Below are positions 1-12,394 of a stretch of DNA of 64,000 bases, piece after piece. Below the pieces are notes generated by a model. It had not been told where the DNA came from. It saw only the letters and a list, made by a program, of their open reading frames with translations, and did not search any database. Location of the stretch: assembly GCF_022201045.2 (NCBI RefSeq), contig NC_068558.1:42055501-42119500 (forward strand), given 5' to 3'. The stretch's first letter is position 1, and each line of letters opens with the position of its first letter. Position numbers and translations under genes: made by a program. Origin of the DNA: Citrus sinensis (Eukaryota > Streptophyta > Magnoliopsida > Sapindales > Rutaceae).

Positions 1-1843
<1,843 letters not shown>

Positions 1844-1940
1844 TAAAATAATATTTTTATAAAGATATAATAGGAAAATGATTGGAGACAATACTTGTTG
1901 TAGTCATTTGATATTTGATAATTTTTGAAGTAGTGAAATG

Positions 1941-1983
<43 letters not shown>
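1941..1983. repeat. (ATA)n microsatellite
   Basis: About 14 uninterrupted ATA units just downstream of the truncated kinase remnant. Confidence 0.95.
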
Positions 1984-1984
<1 letters not shown>

Positions 1985-2269
1985 GATATATGCTTGACCA
2001 ACTAAGACGGTAACCCACTTCAATAATGTATTTACTATTTTCATCCATGCTGGTTAAATTAGATTGTTTCAAATCTAAGAGCTCAAAATGAAAAAAAAAA
2101 CAAGTTAAATACAAGGTGTTTTTTTTTTCCAAATAGATTCTCATTATTGCAAGACAAAATTTCAAAATAAACAAGTTAAATGTTGTAGAAAATCTTCACC
2201 TGTATAAGATAATAATAATACCTAAATGTGATTTTTAACCAAAGCATCAACTGCTCTATTATAAATTTT

Positions 2270-3060
2270 AGAAACATGGTCAATCTTGAAATCTTACTAA
2301 ATTAATAATAGATACTTCTTATAATTATCCAAAATAGCTTAATACAAATACAATGAATACGAGGTTATTTGTCCTTGTTACTAGATAGTGAAGCCTTTGA
2401 TGCATAATAAAATGTTAAAAAATATGAATTAACATAATAAGATCAAAGACAAGAACTACATATGCATTTGTACCATTAAACAATTTTATTTGCTAAAGTT
2501 AGTGTACTTGTTAAGACCCTGAGGGATTTTATAAAAATATTTAATTGGAAAATGTATGTTTCCCTTTCACTTTTTGAGGAAAACAATCTTTTTTTTTTCT
2601 TTTTTAATTGAAGGAAAGAAAAATCAAGTCTAAACGCAGTATTACACTCTTTAGAAACATACATTTTCCAATTAGAAGCATACTCTTTAGAAACATGGCC
2701 AATCTTGAAATCTTGCTTCAATAACAGTAGATGCTTCTCATAACTATCCAGAATAGCTCAGTACAAATACTATGAATATAAGGTTATTTGCCCTTTTTAT
2801 TAGATAGTCCGGCCGTTACTGCATAATAAAGTGTTAAAATATAAATTAACATAATAAGATCAAAGACAAGAAGTATATTTGCATTTGTAACATTAAACAA
2901 TTTTATTTAGTTATTTATTTTTTAACTTCGATCTTATACGCAATTAATTTGCAAAGTTTGTGTATTTGTTAAGGGATTTTATAAAAAAAATATCTCGTTG
3001 AAAAATGCATGCATCCCTTTCAATTTTTGAGGAAAACAATTTTTTTTAATTGAAGGAAAT
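2270..3060. repeat. Diverged tandem duplication, two copies of about 340-370 bp
   Basis: A segment beginning near 2270 (ACATGGTCAATCTTGAAATC) recurs from about 2693 with point changes and indels. Shared landmarks in the same order are GCATAATAAA, AACATAATAAGATCAAAGACAAG, ACCATTAAACAATTTTATTT, GGGATTTTATAAAAA and TTTTTGAGGAAAACAA. The second copy has an extra AT-rich stretch near 2905-2960. No coding potential is seen. Confidence 0.8.
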
Positions 3061-3344
3061 TTTTTTAATACAATAAAAGTCCAAACATATTGTACGCTCA
3101 CAACTACATGAGAAGACTCAAACTCTTCACTTTAATATTAAGGAGAAGAGTGATTGACCAATCTTACCACGGGATCATTGCCAAGAAAATAAAAATTTAA
3201 AGACATTAAAATGTAACTTTAAAGAATAAAGTGTGTCATAGAACCGCGTTTCACGCAGTTTTTAAAAAAAAATTAGTATTATCATTTTTTCTTACTTTAC
3301 ACTTGATGAAACTAATAAAAAATATTAATTGTATTTTTTTTAAG

Positions 3345-3676
3345 ATGAGACAGTCTTATAAAAAACAAAAAAAAACTATTAGCCAGCAATATAAATAAAG
3401 AAGCAATGCAAGATAAAGAATAAAATGAGATAGTATATTATAGAGTGATTTTATTCATTCCAATTGTGTGTGTATAAAACAAAAAGATGAGCTCTCCTTT
3501 TATAATTACATAATCACTCCATGAAATTAATGAAAAATTATGGATCATAATTCCTTGTGAGATAGTGAGAGTTATAAAGAAGCTAAAGGTTTCTAATGAG
3601 AGATAATGAGGAGACTAAGAGATATATGTTATGAACATTTACATTTATTTTAATAAATTTATAACACTCCCTCTTA
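3345..3676 (-). mobile_element. Probable solo LTR / Copia remnant
   Basis: Read on the minus strand, a purine tract AAGAGGGAG (3667-3675) directly abuts a TGTTAT terminus at 3666. This is the polypurine tract-LTR junction of a Copia 3' end, as in the intact element at 12,386-12,394. The putative LTR carries promoter- and poly(A)-like AT-rich motifs. The other LTR boundary is not clear and about 3345 is a guess. No coding region or second LTR remains nearby. Confidence 0.4.
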
Positions 3677-4006
3677 GATATTCATTATAAAGAATATGCA
3701 TCATTAAAACTTTTACATAATTATTATTGTGTAATAACAATCAAATTAATTGTGAGTAGATAAAAATCTAATTATAAAAGAAAATTTTTCTATTTATTAG
3801 ATAATAGAAAATATACAAAGATAAAAAATGATGATGCTACATCACCTCCTCAAGTTTCAGTTTTATCTATATATATTGATAGATATGTACTTTTGCTTCG
3901 TTCGTGAATCGTGACAAGTCAAAACGGACGTAAGAAAAGTCAACTATGCTTGGTAGTACTTTTCCCCCTGTTATCTAAAAACCGCGTAAGATTCTCGATC
4001 GATCAT

Positions 4007-4016
4007 TATATAAATA
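4007..4016 (+). promoter_or_regulatory. TATA box of the first GSTU gene
   Basis: TATATAAATA lies 61 bp before the ATG at 4068 and only 40 bp before an earlier in-frame ATG at 4047. Normal TATA-to-start spacing puts transcription initiation near 4037-4040, which favours 4068 as the used start. Upstream, at 3910-3945, are two GTCAA (W-box core) motifs, consistent with stress-type control of GSTU genes; that part is inference. Confidence 0.6.
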
Positions 4017-4067
4017 AATGAATTGCAGGGTTGAGAGTTGAGAGTCATGAGAGAAATACAACATCAA

Positions 4068-4739
4068 ATGGAACAAGTTAAGCTAATAGGAGCTTGGCCA
4101 AGTCCCTATGTTTACAGAGTCATATGGGCTCTGCAACTTAAAGGCATCAAGTACGAATATGTAGAAGAAAACTTGTCGAACAAGAGTGACATGCTTTTGA
4201 AGTACAACCCAGTTCATCAAAAAGTCCCTGTGCTTGTTCATGATGAGAAACCAATCGTTGAGTCCACCGTTATTCTTGAGTACATAGAGGAGGCATGGCC
4301 TCGGCATCCTTTGCTCCCCAAAGACCCTTATGACAGAGCCGCGGCGCGATTCTGGATTAAGTTCAGTGATGAAAACCTGGCTCCTACGTTTGTAGCATTC
4401 TATATTGGTGTTGGAGAGGAGCATGAGAAGGCGATAAAAGAAGCAAAGGAGAAATTGAAAATCATTGAAGAACAAGGCCTTGGAGACAAGAAATTTTTTG
4501 GGGGCAATGAAATTGGGATGGCAGATCTCGTCTTTGGATGGATTGCTAAATCTTTTGGAGTCGTGGAAGAAGTAGTTGGTGTCAAAGTTCTTGACGCCGA
4601 TAGCTTCCCTCGTTTACATGCTTGGATTGGGAGTTTCAGGAGCCACCCTGTGATTAAAGAGCATCTTCCTGATTGTGATGAGATGTTTGCTTACTACAAG
4701 CAGAAAAGGGACATGTTTATTGCCCAAAAAATGGCTTAA
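4068..4739 (+). CDS. Tau-class glutathione S-transferase, intronless copy
   Basis: Single-exon gene for a 223-residue cytosolic tau-class GST, which conjugates glutathione to electrophiles and helps detoxify xenobiotics and oxidation products. The N-terminal thioredoxin-fold domain carries the catalytic serine in WPSPYVYRV (family WxSPF motif), the cis-proline in KVPVLVH and the gamma-glutamyl-binding E-S pair in VESTVILEY. The C-terminal helical domain has the GSTU-typical [15 protein letters not shown]. Start 4068 matches the start of the downstream paralogue (ME[QE]VKL). An in-frame ATG at 4047 would add 7 residues but would sit about 10 nt from the predicted cap site. The neighbour at 5265 keeps an intron after GEDK; here the equivalent point (SDEN-LAPTF) is continuous, so the intron has been lost. 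AATAAAG near 4873 may be the poly(A) signal. Confidence 0.93.
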   Translation: MEQVKLIGAWPSPYVYRVIWALQLKGIKYEYVEENLSNKSDMLLKYNPVHQKVPVLVHDEKPIVESTVILEYIEEAWPRHPLLPKDPYDRAAARFWIKFSDENLAPTFVAFYIGVGEEHEKAIKEAKEKLKIIEEQGLGDKKFFGGNEIGMADLVFGWIAKSFGVVEEVVGVKVLDADSFPRLHAWIGSFRSHPVIKEHLPDCDEMFAYYKQKRDMFIAQKMA

Positions 4740-5264
4740 AAACGCTGTCATCATTGATCTGTATTTATAATTGTAATTAGAGTGTTGGATAGTCTGTTGC
4801 TGTTTGAGCATTTCATAGTTTATTGTGCTTGTATTATAAGGAGATACTCAGTATGTTACTTTTGCTAACAAAGAATAAAGATTAGTCAGTATGTCACTTT
4901 TTGCTAATAAAGAACAAAGATTGTCTTGTGGGTGATTTGAAAAATGGAGTTTTAAGAACATAATTTACACAAAAATCAGTTTAGTTTGAAAAAGTCTTAT
5001 TCACTTCTAATAACATTATTCTTCCTCACAAAGCATTAAACCAGCCGCCCATCTTCTAATTATCTAGTCAAAAATCAAAACATTTCTTGAAGACTAAAGA
5101 TCATTTTATATTGATGGATACGATACAAGTCAAATGATCTGGAAAAGGAACATCTTTCTTCAATCAAGAAAGCGGAGAGCTCGAGCAAACAGGAAGGCGT
5201 TCAATCATAGACAAATTGAAGTTACTGGGCTGGAGAAGAACAAAGAAATCATAATATTCTCGGC

Positions 5265-6024
5265 ATGGAAGAAGTGAAGCTACTGGGAACTTGGCCGAGT
5301 TCATTTTGCTACAGAGTTATATGGGCTCTAAAACTAAAAGGAGTGGAATACGAGTATGTGGAAGTGAATATTCACAACAAGAGTGAGTTGCTTCTCCAGC
5401 TTAACCCAGTCCACAAACAAGTTCCAGTGCTTGTTCATGGTGGAAGGCCAGTTGCAGAATCAATGGTTATTCTTGAGTACATAGAAGAGGTCTGGCCTCA
5501 CAATCGCCTGCTTCCAGATGATCCCTCTGGGAGAGCTGAGGCTCGGTTCTGGACAAAATTCGGTGAAGACAAGGTATTCTTATTTATAATCTTTATGTTT
5601 ATTTCCTTTAACAAGAAATTTAAACGTTTCTCAGTCATATGTAATTCTCTGCGCGATGTTGTAGACTCCAACGTTTTTTGCATTCTTTCATGCTGTTGGG
5701 GAAGAGCAAGAGAAGGCTATAAGAGAAGCGAAAGAAATTTTGAAGATCTTGGATGAGAAAGGACTTGAGAAGAAGAAGTTCTTCGGAGGTGACGAGATCG
5801 GTTTGACTGATATAGCTTTTGGATGGATAGCTGGCTGGCTTGGAGCTATGGAAGAAGCAGTCGGAGTTAAGCTACTGGACCCAGATAGCTTCCCTCGATT
5901 ACAGGCATGGGTTGAGAACTTTAAGGAAGTTCCAGTGATCAAAGAGAACCTTCCTGATCATAATGAATTGTTGGTCTACTTCACACGCCTGAGGGATATG
6001 TTTATTGCATCAGCTACTTCATAG
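5265..6024 (+). CDS. Tau-class glutathione S-transferase, two exons
   Basis: Tandem paralogue of the gene 0.5 kb upstream. Exons are 5265-5573 and 5665-6024, with a 91-bp GT-AG intron after ...FGEDK, the position normal for tau GSTs. The product is 222 residues, the usual family length. The catalytic serine motif reads WPSSFCYRV, with serine where most tau members have proline after the catalytic serine. The glutathione-site motifs QVPVLVH and [12 protein letters not shown] are intact, and the helical domain has [16 protein letters not shown]. It should be a cytosolic glutathione conjugase/peroxidase. Reading through the intron would stop shortly after it, so splicing is required. AATAAAG at 6124 is a plausible poly(A) signal. 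Confidence 0.93.
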
Positions 6025-6755
6025 ACACTATCTTTTGAACGGTGTTTCTTCAGTTAACAGGCATCTACTATCTGCTTCTTCTCTTGTTGAAATTTGTGAT
6101 TCTACATTTTGCTATGTATAACAAATAAAGAGAGGCTGTTTAGTCGGAGATTAAGCAGTTAATATGGAAAAGTACATCCACTGCAATGCCTGGATATATA
6201 ATGACTTACAAGACTTTATTCTTTGATTTTCATTTGAACCAAAAGGTATCCTTCTTTTTCCCATCAGCTCTAAATTTGATTCTGTGGTGATCAAACTCTA
6301 AGTTGCTTCCAAATTCACGCCAGATCACTTGAAAGGTTGAAGTTCAGAATAACCATAACCATAACCATAACGAGGAAAAGAAAATGTACTGCCTAAGAAA
6401 AGCAAGGCTTATTATACATTAGCTATCTGAAGAGATTAATGGCCCTCCAAATCCGTCATATTGTTGCTGGAGAAAATACACACTACTTCAACAGTATTGA
6501 CTAGTTGACTACATTCAACGGTACATCTGATGAATCTCTTAAACCTCCGGACAGTCTTCATCTACATCCAGAGTTCTTGTGTTTTAGCTCTGATAAGAAA
6601 TAAATTATGTTCATATTAATAAGATATGCTAAGATAATGTCATGAGTTCAATATACAATTTGATTGGAAAACTACAGAGAATAAAGGTCACTTCTGAAAC
6701 TCGTGGCATGTATTTCTATCAATGAGGTGAATCTCTAGCTTGGTAACCAACGTAG
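6025..6755. other. Convergent intergenic spacer between GSTU and GRXS12
   Basis: Holds the 3' untranslated ends of the two convergent genes. About four ATAACC hexamers lie at 6349-6371. No further gene is seen. Confidence 0.6.
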
Positions 6756-8725
6756 CTAGTTCTCGGCACTTTTAGCTTCAGACAGCAACGGTTCAAGCTC
6801 CCCTTTCCGATATAGCTTCACTGTATCTGCATAATGTAAAAGTGTATAGCATATCAGAAACTACAGGAATGATAGTTCAAAAGGAAAGAAAATTATTCTA
6901 TAAATAACAACTGTCAAACATTGTCGCCCACTGAAAGAGGGGGAGAAAAACCCTCAGAAGAAGGAAATTTTGTTGCCATAAATAATAGGTCAAAACAACA
7001 ACTCGTATGTATGGCGTACCTGTACAACCGCCGATGTGTTTGCCCCCTGGTCATGGAAAGGAACAAAGAATTTGAGCATTTTATTCATACCATGCAATCA
7101 AATATGAAGACGAGAGTCTGTGGAATAATGTAAAAGTGTACTTCCAAAAGCATTTGATCATTTTCTTGTTCCAGTTGGGTTGAGATTTACTGTCAGTTTG
7201 AAAAAGAATCTTTTTAAACAACATGAAAGTATGACTGTTTTAATCATTGCTCCCACAATTTGATTACTTTAAGCAATATCTATAGTGTGTCAACTATTGT
7301 CATTCCGGTACACGGTTCCAGCAAGATCAAATAACCGTAAACTTAATTCTATAAACATGTTTTTACTTGGTTTGACTCAATCCCAAAGCTAAATCTCAGA
7401 CGGAGTTAGCTTATCTTATTCAGTTTCCAGCAAAATCCACGTTGTTTGCTGTACTGTAGTCAAGAAATAAACCTTATAGCTGAAATCTCTCCGTCCAGCA
7501 CATCCATCTCAATCAACATTCCAGACACAAAGAATGTACATTGGTTGTACAAAGCTATATAAAACCAAGTAAAAGGAAAAAGAAGAGGGTGAAACACAAG
7601 TCTGGACACCTACACGCCTCACAGGCAGTCTTACGGAAAAATTAATCATAAAGTGGGATCTGAATCAGTTGATGCACGTGACATAAACATTTGTACCATA
7701 GAGTTAAAAGTTGTTTAATAACCATCGTACCCTTTATTTCAGGCCAAGTATATGCCAGATAGATCATGGTTAATGACAAGCATTCCAGGAAACATTACTT
7801 ACCAATGAACACATTTGGGACGGTGTGCTGTCCGGTAAGCCTTTCTAGCAACTTCTGCAGTTGGGGACCTTGGGGACCTAAAAAACCGAAAGGTCTTGAT
7901 ATTTTAATTGATCTAAATAAGAACGCCATGTGATAGATCATATAAGCTAATGCTCATCTTCCATCTAGTGAAAACAAATTTGAAAACCATTCCCTCCATG
8001 GAAGAATGATTGTCCGAAAGTGCAATGTAACTTTACGTTTTACTAAGATTCGCCAAGACATCAGTGTATTATGACATATTATGTAAATTGGGTGCAAATC
8101 AAGGTTGCCATCGGAATATTATGAACAGAATAATGTTCAATGCTTTAATTTTAATGCCAAGATCACGAATTCGGAATCCAACTCAATTAACCAGTGAATA
8201 TGAACAATATTATTAGTTATCTAATCAGTACTGAGAGTCGCATACCCATTTCGTCCAATTCAATAACCAATGGCTCCACACCAAGCCTCTTGAACAATAA
8301 TTTCACCTCAGATGAATACCTGCAAAACCCAAAAGAAAAAAAAAAGGAATTGTAATCACCAAAATCACACAGCAAACATAACATGTCTTGATTTTCCTTT
8401 AAAAGAGAATCAATATAAATTAAGGGTGGTGACGGAATTCAACTTACGAGCACCAAGTTTTGGAGTAAACGACAACTGGATTCTCGGAAACAGTCTTTTT
8501 AACGCTCTCCTCAAGCCTAGACCCGTACGAAGAAGCCATGGCTTGAACGGAAACGGCACCGTACCTTCTTCTTCTGCCATTGACGCTCAAGCTCGTTCTT
8601 GAGCTGAACGTGTAATAATTGTTGGCGGTTACAAGACCGGGGTTGCTAGTGGGGATGTGAGAGAGAGAGCGAGAAGGATTCAGAGAAAGAGAAGTGAATT
8701 GGGTGAGATTTGATGGAACTGCCAT
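6756..8725 (-). CDS. GRXS12: Chloroplast monothiol-type glutaredoxin S12
   Basis: Five exons on the minus strand: 8725-8448, 8319-8246, 7877-7803, 7046-7020 and 6826-6756. Splice phases all agree and give 174 residues. Residues 1 to about 65 are Ser/Thr/Arg-rich with few acids, as in a plastid transit peptide; the glutaredoxin fold follows. The active site is WCSYS (91-95), the signature of GRXS12, with a single catalytic Cys92 where class I dithiol enzymes have CPYC. The glutathione-binding TVP cis-proline (136-138), the GG pair (143-144) and the second conserved cysteine in GGCTD (Cys150) are present. The family reduces glutathionylated proteins in the stroma and acts as a redox sensor; Cys150 is the residue known to be glutathionylated in GrxS12. 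Exon 4 is only 27 nt and encodes the C-terminal part of the glutathione site. Confidence 0.93.
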
Positions 8726-11700
8726 TGTCCCTTTTTCACTTTTTTTTTTTTTTCTCTTTTTCTTTTCCTCTTTTTTCTCTCCTCAGTGTTGTTGCGCCTG
8801 CGCTCTGCAATTTTCTTGGAGCTTTTTCATTTGTTAATTTTTTGGTTGGTGAGTAATTTAGCTGGTCATTGATAGAGTGAACCCACGTACCGGTTGAATT
8901 ACTAACGCACGGAATAGAATTGTAATCGACCAACTCATGGGGTGTATTTAGCATTACCCATTACATATCGGAATCTTGGGCTTCTATCAACCCCCCATTA
9001 TTCTTTGAAAACCCCCTTTTCAAATAAGACTCCAATCAATGCTAAAAATACTCATTTTTTTTTTCCTTATAAATTAGCACTCATTTATTTGAGTCTGCAA
9101 TTTTTAACAGTTCTCTCGCCTAAATTCGTTTGCAACCTTCTTAAGTCACCCTCCACATAAATAACCTACAAGTGATAGGTTTTTTGAAGTTTTGTTAATC
9201 TCCCTTTCTCTTCAAATTCTCTCTTTACAAACTCGAAAATACTAGCATCCTAAGAATAAATATAATTAATATTAAAAAAAAAAAGAAAAAGAGAAATCAA
9301 TTATTTTAAAATTTATAAACCAATTGAATAGAGGAGAGCCAAAAAATTAAAAAAAAAATAAAGATAATAGATTGATGATATACATGAAGAGTTTTGTAGG
9401 CATATCAGTGGTAGCAAACAAGATAAGAGAGAGAAAATATGTGTGGGTTCATTATATTTTTATTTGTCCTTAAATTTAATTTCAACGTAAGAGGGATTTT
9501 ATTAAATGTATGGAATGGGTGTTAAAACTTAAAAGCCCAGTGGTGTCTTCTGTTTTCATTAATCATTAATTGCAAACAAATTATTTAATTTATTATTATT
9601 AACTTACACGCTCATTTTATTTATTTTTAATTAACCGGCGAGGGACTGTCGTGGCTGTCGGGAACTCCTCGGTATTTAATTTACCTTTTATCATGGCCTA
9701 ACATTGGAATTCAAAAATGATTTAAAAAATTTATTATTAGTTGCAAGATAGAATTTGCAGTGTTCTATATTGGATTCAATGTTTAATTTTTAAATAAATT
9801 TAACTTATGTATAATACCAAAACAAAATGAATTGGTGGATCAAAAATAGGTCTAATTTGGGTTTTGGTTTTTTTGGTACTTTAACTAATACTTTTGTAAT
9901 GGAGGCATAAGATTAGACTAAGAAATAATTTGAAAGATTGATTACATATAAAATTCCACTATCGGAATATGTACCCGAAATCATGAACATAATAGTATTT
10001 GCCAGTGTGCTGTAATAGTTTCAATACTAAAAATTGAAATAAATTTAATCTATATAAAAGAATAATAGCAATTGAATTGGTTTTCTCAAAAACAAAAAAA
10101 GAATTGGTGGATAAAAGATTAAGGTAATTACTGTTTTTTTTTTTTTTTTGGTGATTGTGGCACTATTTTTTGTGCACATGAAATTCAATTGTAAAATATG
10201 AAACAAATTTTAATTTGGATAATTTATAAAGTCTAACTAGCGTTCCGGTACTTAGGCCCAAATTCTTAATCGGGTTTGGGCTAATCGGAGCCCAATTGCA
10301 ATATTTTTAACTTCGACAGCCATTTCGAATACTGTAGAAGTGAGACTGGTTTCTTTGGGACCGAGCATTATTCTTCCTTCATATCTTGAGGAGGCTCTCG
10401 TGAATCATGAATGATACATTTACTATGTCTGATTCTTCTCGTTTCTGTCCAGTGCAGTGATTTTATTTTAGGAAATTTTGTTTCAAGAGTTCTTTTATCT
10501 ACTGAAATGCAAAATATTCAAAGACATTTCCTGGAACTCCAAGATCGGCATTTGTAAACCAACTTCACATTGTTCTTATTTCTATTCAATCAATTTCTTA
10601 ATCTTTTCTCTGAACTTTATATTTGTAGCTGCATTTTTTTCCCCTTCTTCTATAATTATATTCCTGATAACGTCTTACACAATAAGGCTTAAAGTCAGTT
10701 CCTGCTCTGTCAAAGCTTCAAAGTTTGTGATACTATTATGTCCGAAACTGTCAGTCCTGCCACTGGATTTGAAAAGACAACGAGTGGGCTCTGACAACTT
10801 GGCTTTGTCAGTTGGAGATCATGGCTTGCATTGATAGGGTTCAAGTTTGTCATTGGTTGTGTTATTGCATGCCCATGATATTATTTATGCTTCAGAATAT
10901 TGGATACTGACTCTTTCAAATGAGTTTGGTCAGGAGTCAGGACTCTGGATCGCATCACATTGTCAAAATTTAGGTTTATTGGAAGGATGAGAACAATAAT
11001 ATCAACAATAATTTGGGGGAGAATCTAGGGTTTTAGACTTAGAAAATCAGTGGAACAACCTGGTCGCTTGTTTTTGGTGAGTTCTATGAGTTTACTAGTT
11101 TTCCATGTTAAAAAATAATTAATTTTTTGTCAAAATAATCACTCAAATTCTAAGAATATTTATATTATGTTACGAAGAATCAATAAACGAATATGTAGAA
11201 ATGTATCTAAATTCATAATATTTAATTATTTTTTAAAATTGTGTGATTTGTCTTATAAATCAACATATTATTCTAAAAAATTCTTTAAACTTTTCTCTAC
11301 ACTCTCTCTCATGATGAGATGTCAAAAAGAATAAAATGTTTTGTGTAATCTGCGGACTATAACTATAAATAACTTTTCTATTATCTTTAAGTATTTTTAT
11401 TTCAGCTCATTATAAGAATAAGAATTACTGTTAAGTATTTATATATTAAAAACCTACATCTTATCAGATACATTAAGTCTAAATTATTAAAAATTTTAAT
11501 AGATTACTTTTAATTAAGTTTAACCTTATATGATAATTTACATCAAATGATTATTTACATATAAACCCAGCGTTGGATTAAAATTCCAACATTTCATTCA
11601 CTGTAGTCGGTTTGTTAGAGTCTGTAGCATTGCGATGTTGAACTATCACTCTATCAGGAAGTTGATCGATAAATTAATCAAGGAATCGAATATTATGAAG

Positions 11701-12082
11701 GAAATATTCAATGAGTGCTTCATCAGTTCATCCAGGTCCACCCCCAGAATCATAAATGACGTGGCCATGTGAAGGATATTAAATTCTGAGTTGCAGAGTA
11801 TCCTGATTTGTGCATACTGAAGAAAATGGGCCCTTCCCATGGGATAGTGGCTAGGGAAAAGTGATGACTGTTCCATGTGTTATTTTGCTAGTGTTAGCAG
11901 CGGTGTTCAGATGAGAAGATAACAGAAACACGAAAATGAGTACAAGCAGAACACGACATGCCGCAGTGGTTAGATGCATTCAGATTTTTTGGAAAACTAA
12001 AGTTGCTCATATGAAGGCTGGATGATGACAGGAAAAAATGAGTCATTGGCTTATCAAAAGTAGATAAATGAATAGATAAGAA
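8726..12082. other. Gene-poor interval upstream of GRXS12
   Basis: The first 80 bp (8733-8790) is a CT-rich tract on the plus strand, so the GRXS12 leader is purine-rich. GGCCCA/GGGCTA motifs, common in promoters of housekeeping genes, occur at 10,253-10,295, but I could not identify a transcript downstream. Open frames at 10,478-10,834 and 11,646-11,876 show no recognisable family and atypical composition. The rest is AT-rich with poly-T runs. Confidence 0.4.
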
Positions 12083-12087
12083 GGATA

Positions 12088-12385
12088 TGTTGGGTGCAAG
12101 CGGAAGTGCAGAAAAATTTTTATTTAAGAACAGAGTATTTTGCTGGAAATTTCTGAAACTTTATTGTTTAATTCATTTTTTCGTTTTTCTCTTGCTTTTC
12201 ATACAACCAGAGTTCTATATTTATATGCATTATAGACAACTCTAGAGATTACATTAATCATGCTTTACATTTCCAAAGTCACATTGCAAACATCAATTCT
12301 ACCCTTTACTTCACGTTGAAAAACAAACCAAATAACCCTTCAAACTTCTTGCTCAATTTACTAGATTACTAATTATATCTCAACA
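12088..12385 (-). repeat. 3' LTR of the Copia element
   Basis: 298 bp, nearly identical to the copy at 16,462-16,759. It is the 3' LTR because the polypurine tract lies just inside it. Confidence 0.97.
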
Positions 12386-12394
12386 CCCCCTCTT
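12386..12394 (-). other. Polypurine tract of the Copia element
   Basis: AAGAGGGGG on the minus strand, directly abutting the 3' LTR. It primes plus-strand DNA synthesis during reverse transcription. Confidence 0.85.

Noticed and set aside
5215..5264. GAAGTTACTGGGCTGG just before the second GSTU start, similar to the first codons of the gene
   Set aside because: Only about 15 bp of similarity, not in frame with a start; treated as chance.
10403..10436. Possible C/D snoRNA (AATGATA ... CTGATTC with a GAATC/GATTC terminal stem)
   Set aside because: Too short between boxes and the C box is a poor match; no partner sequences seen.
10478..10834. 118-codon plus-strand open frame
   Set aside because: Low-complexity Phe/Ile/Ser-rich translation of AT-rich DNA without recognisable domains.
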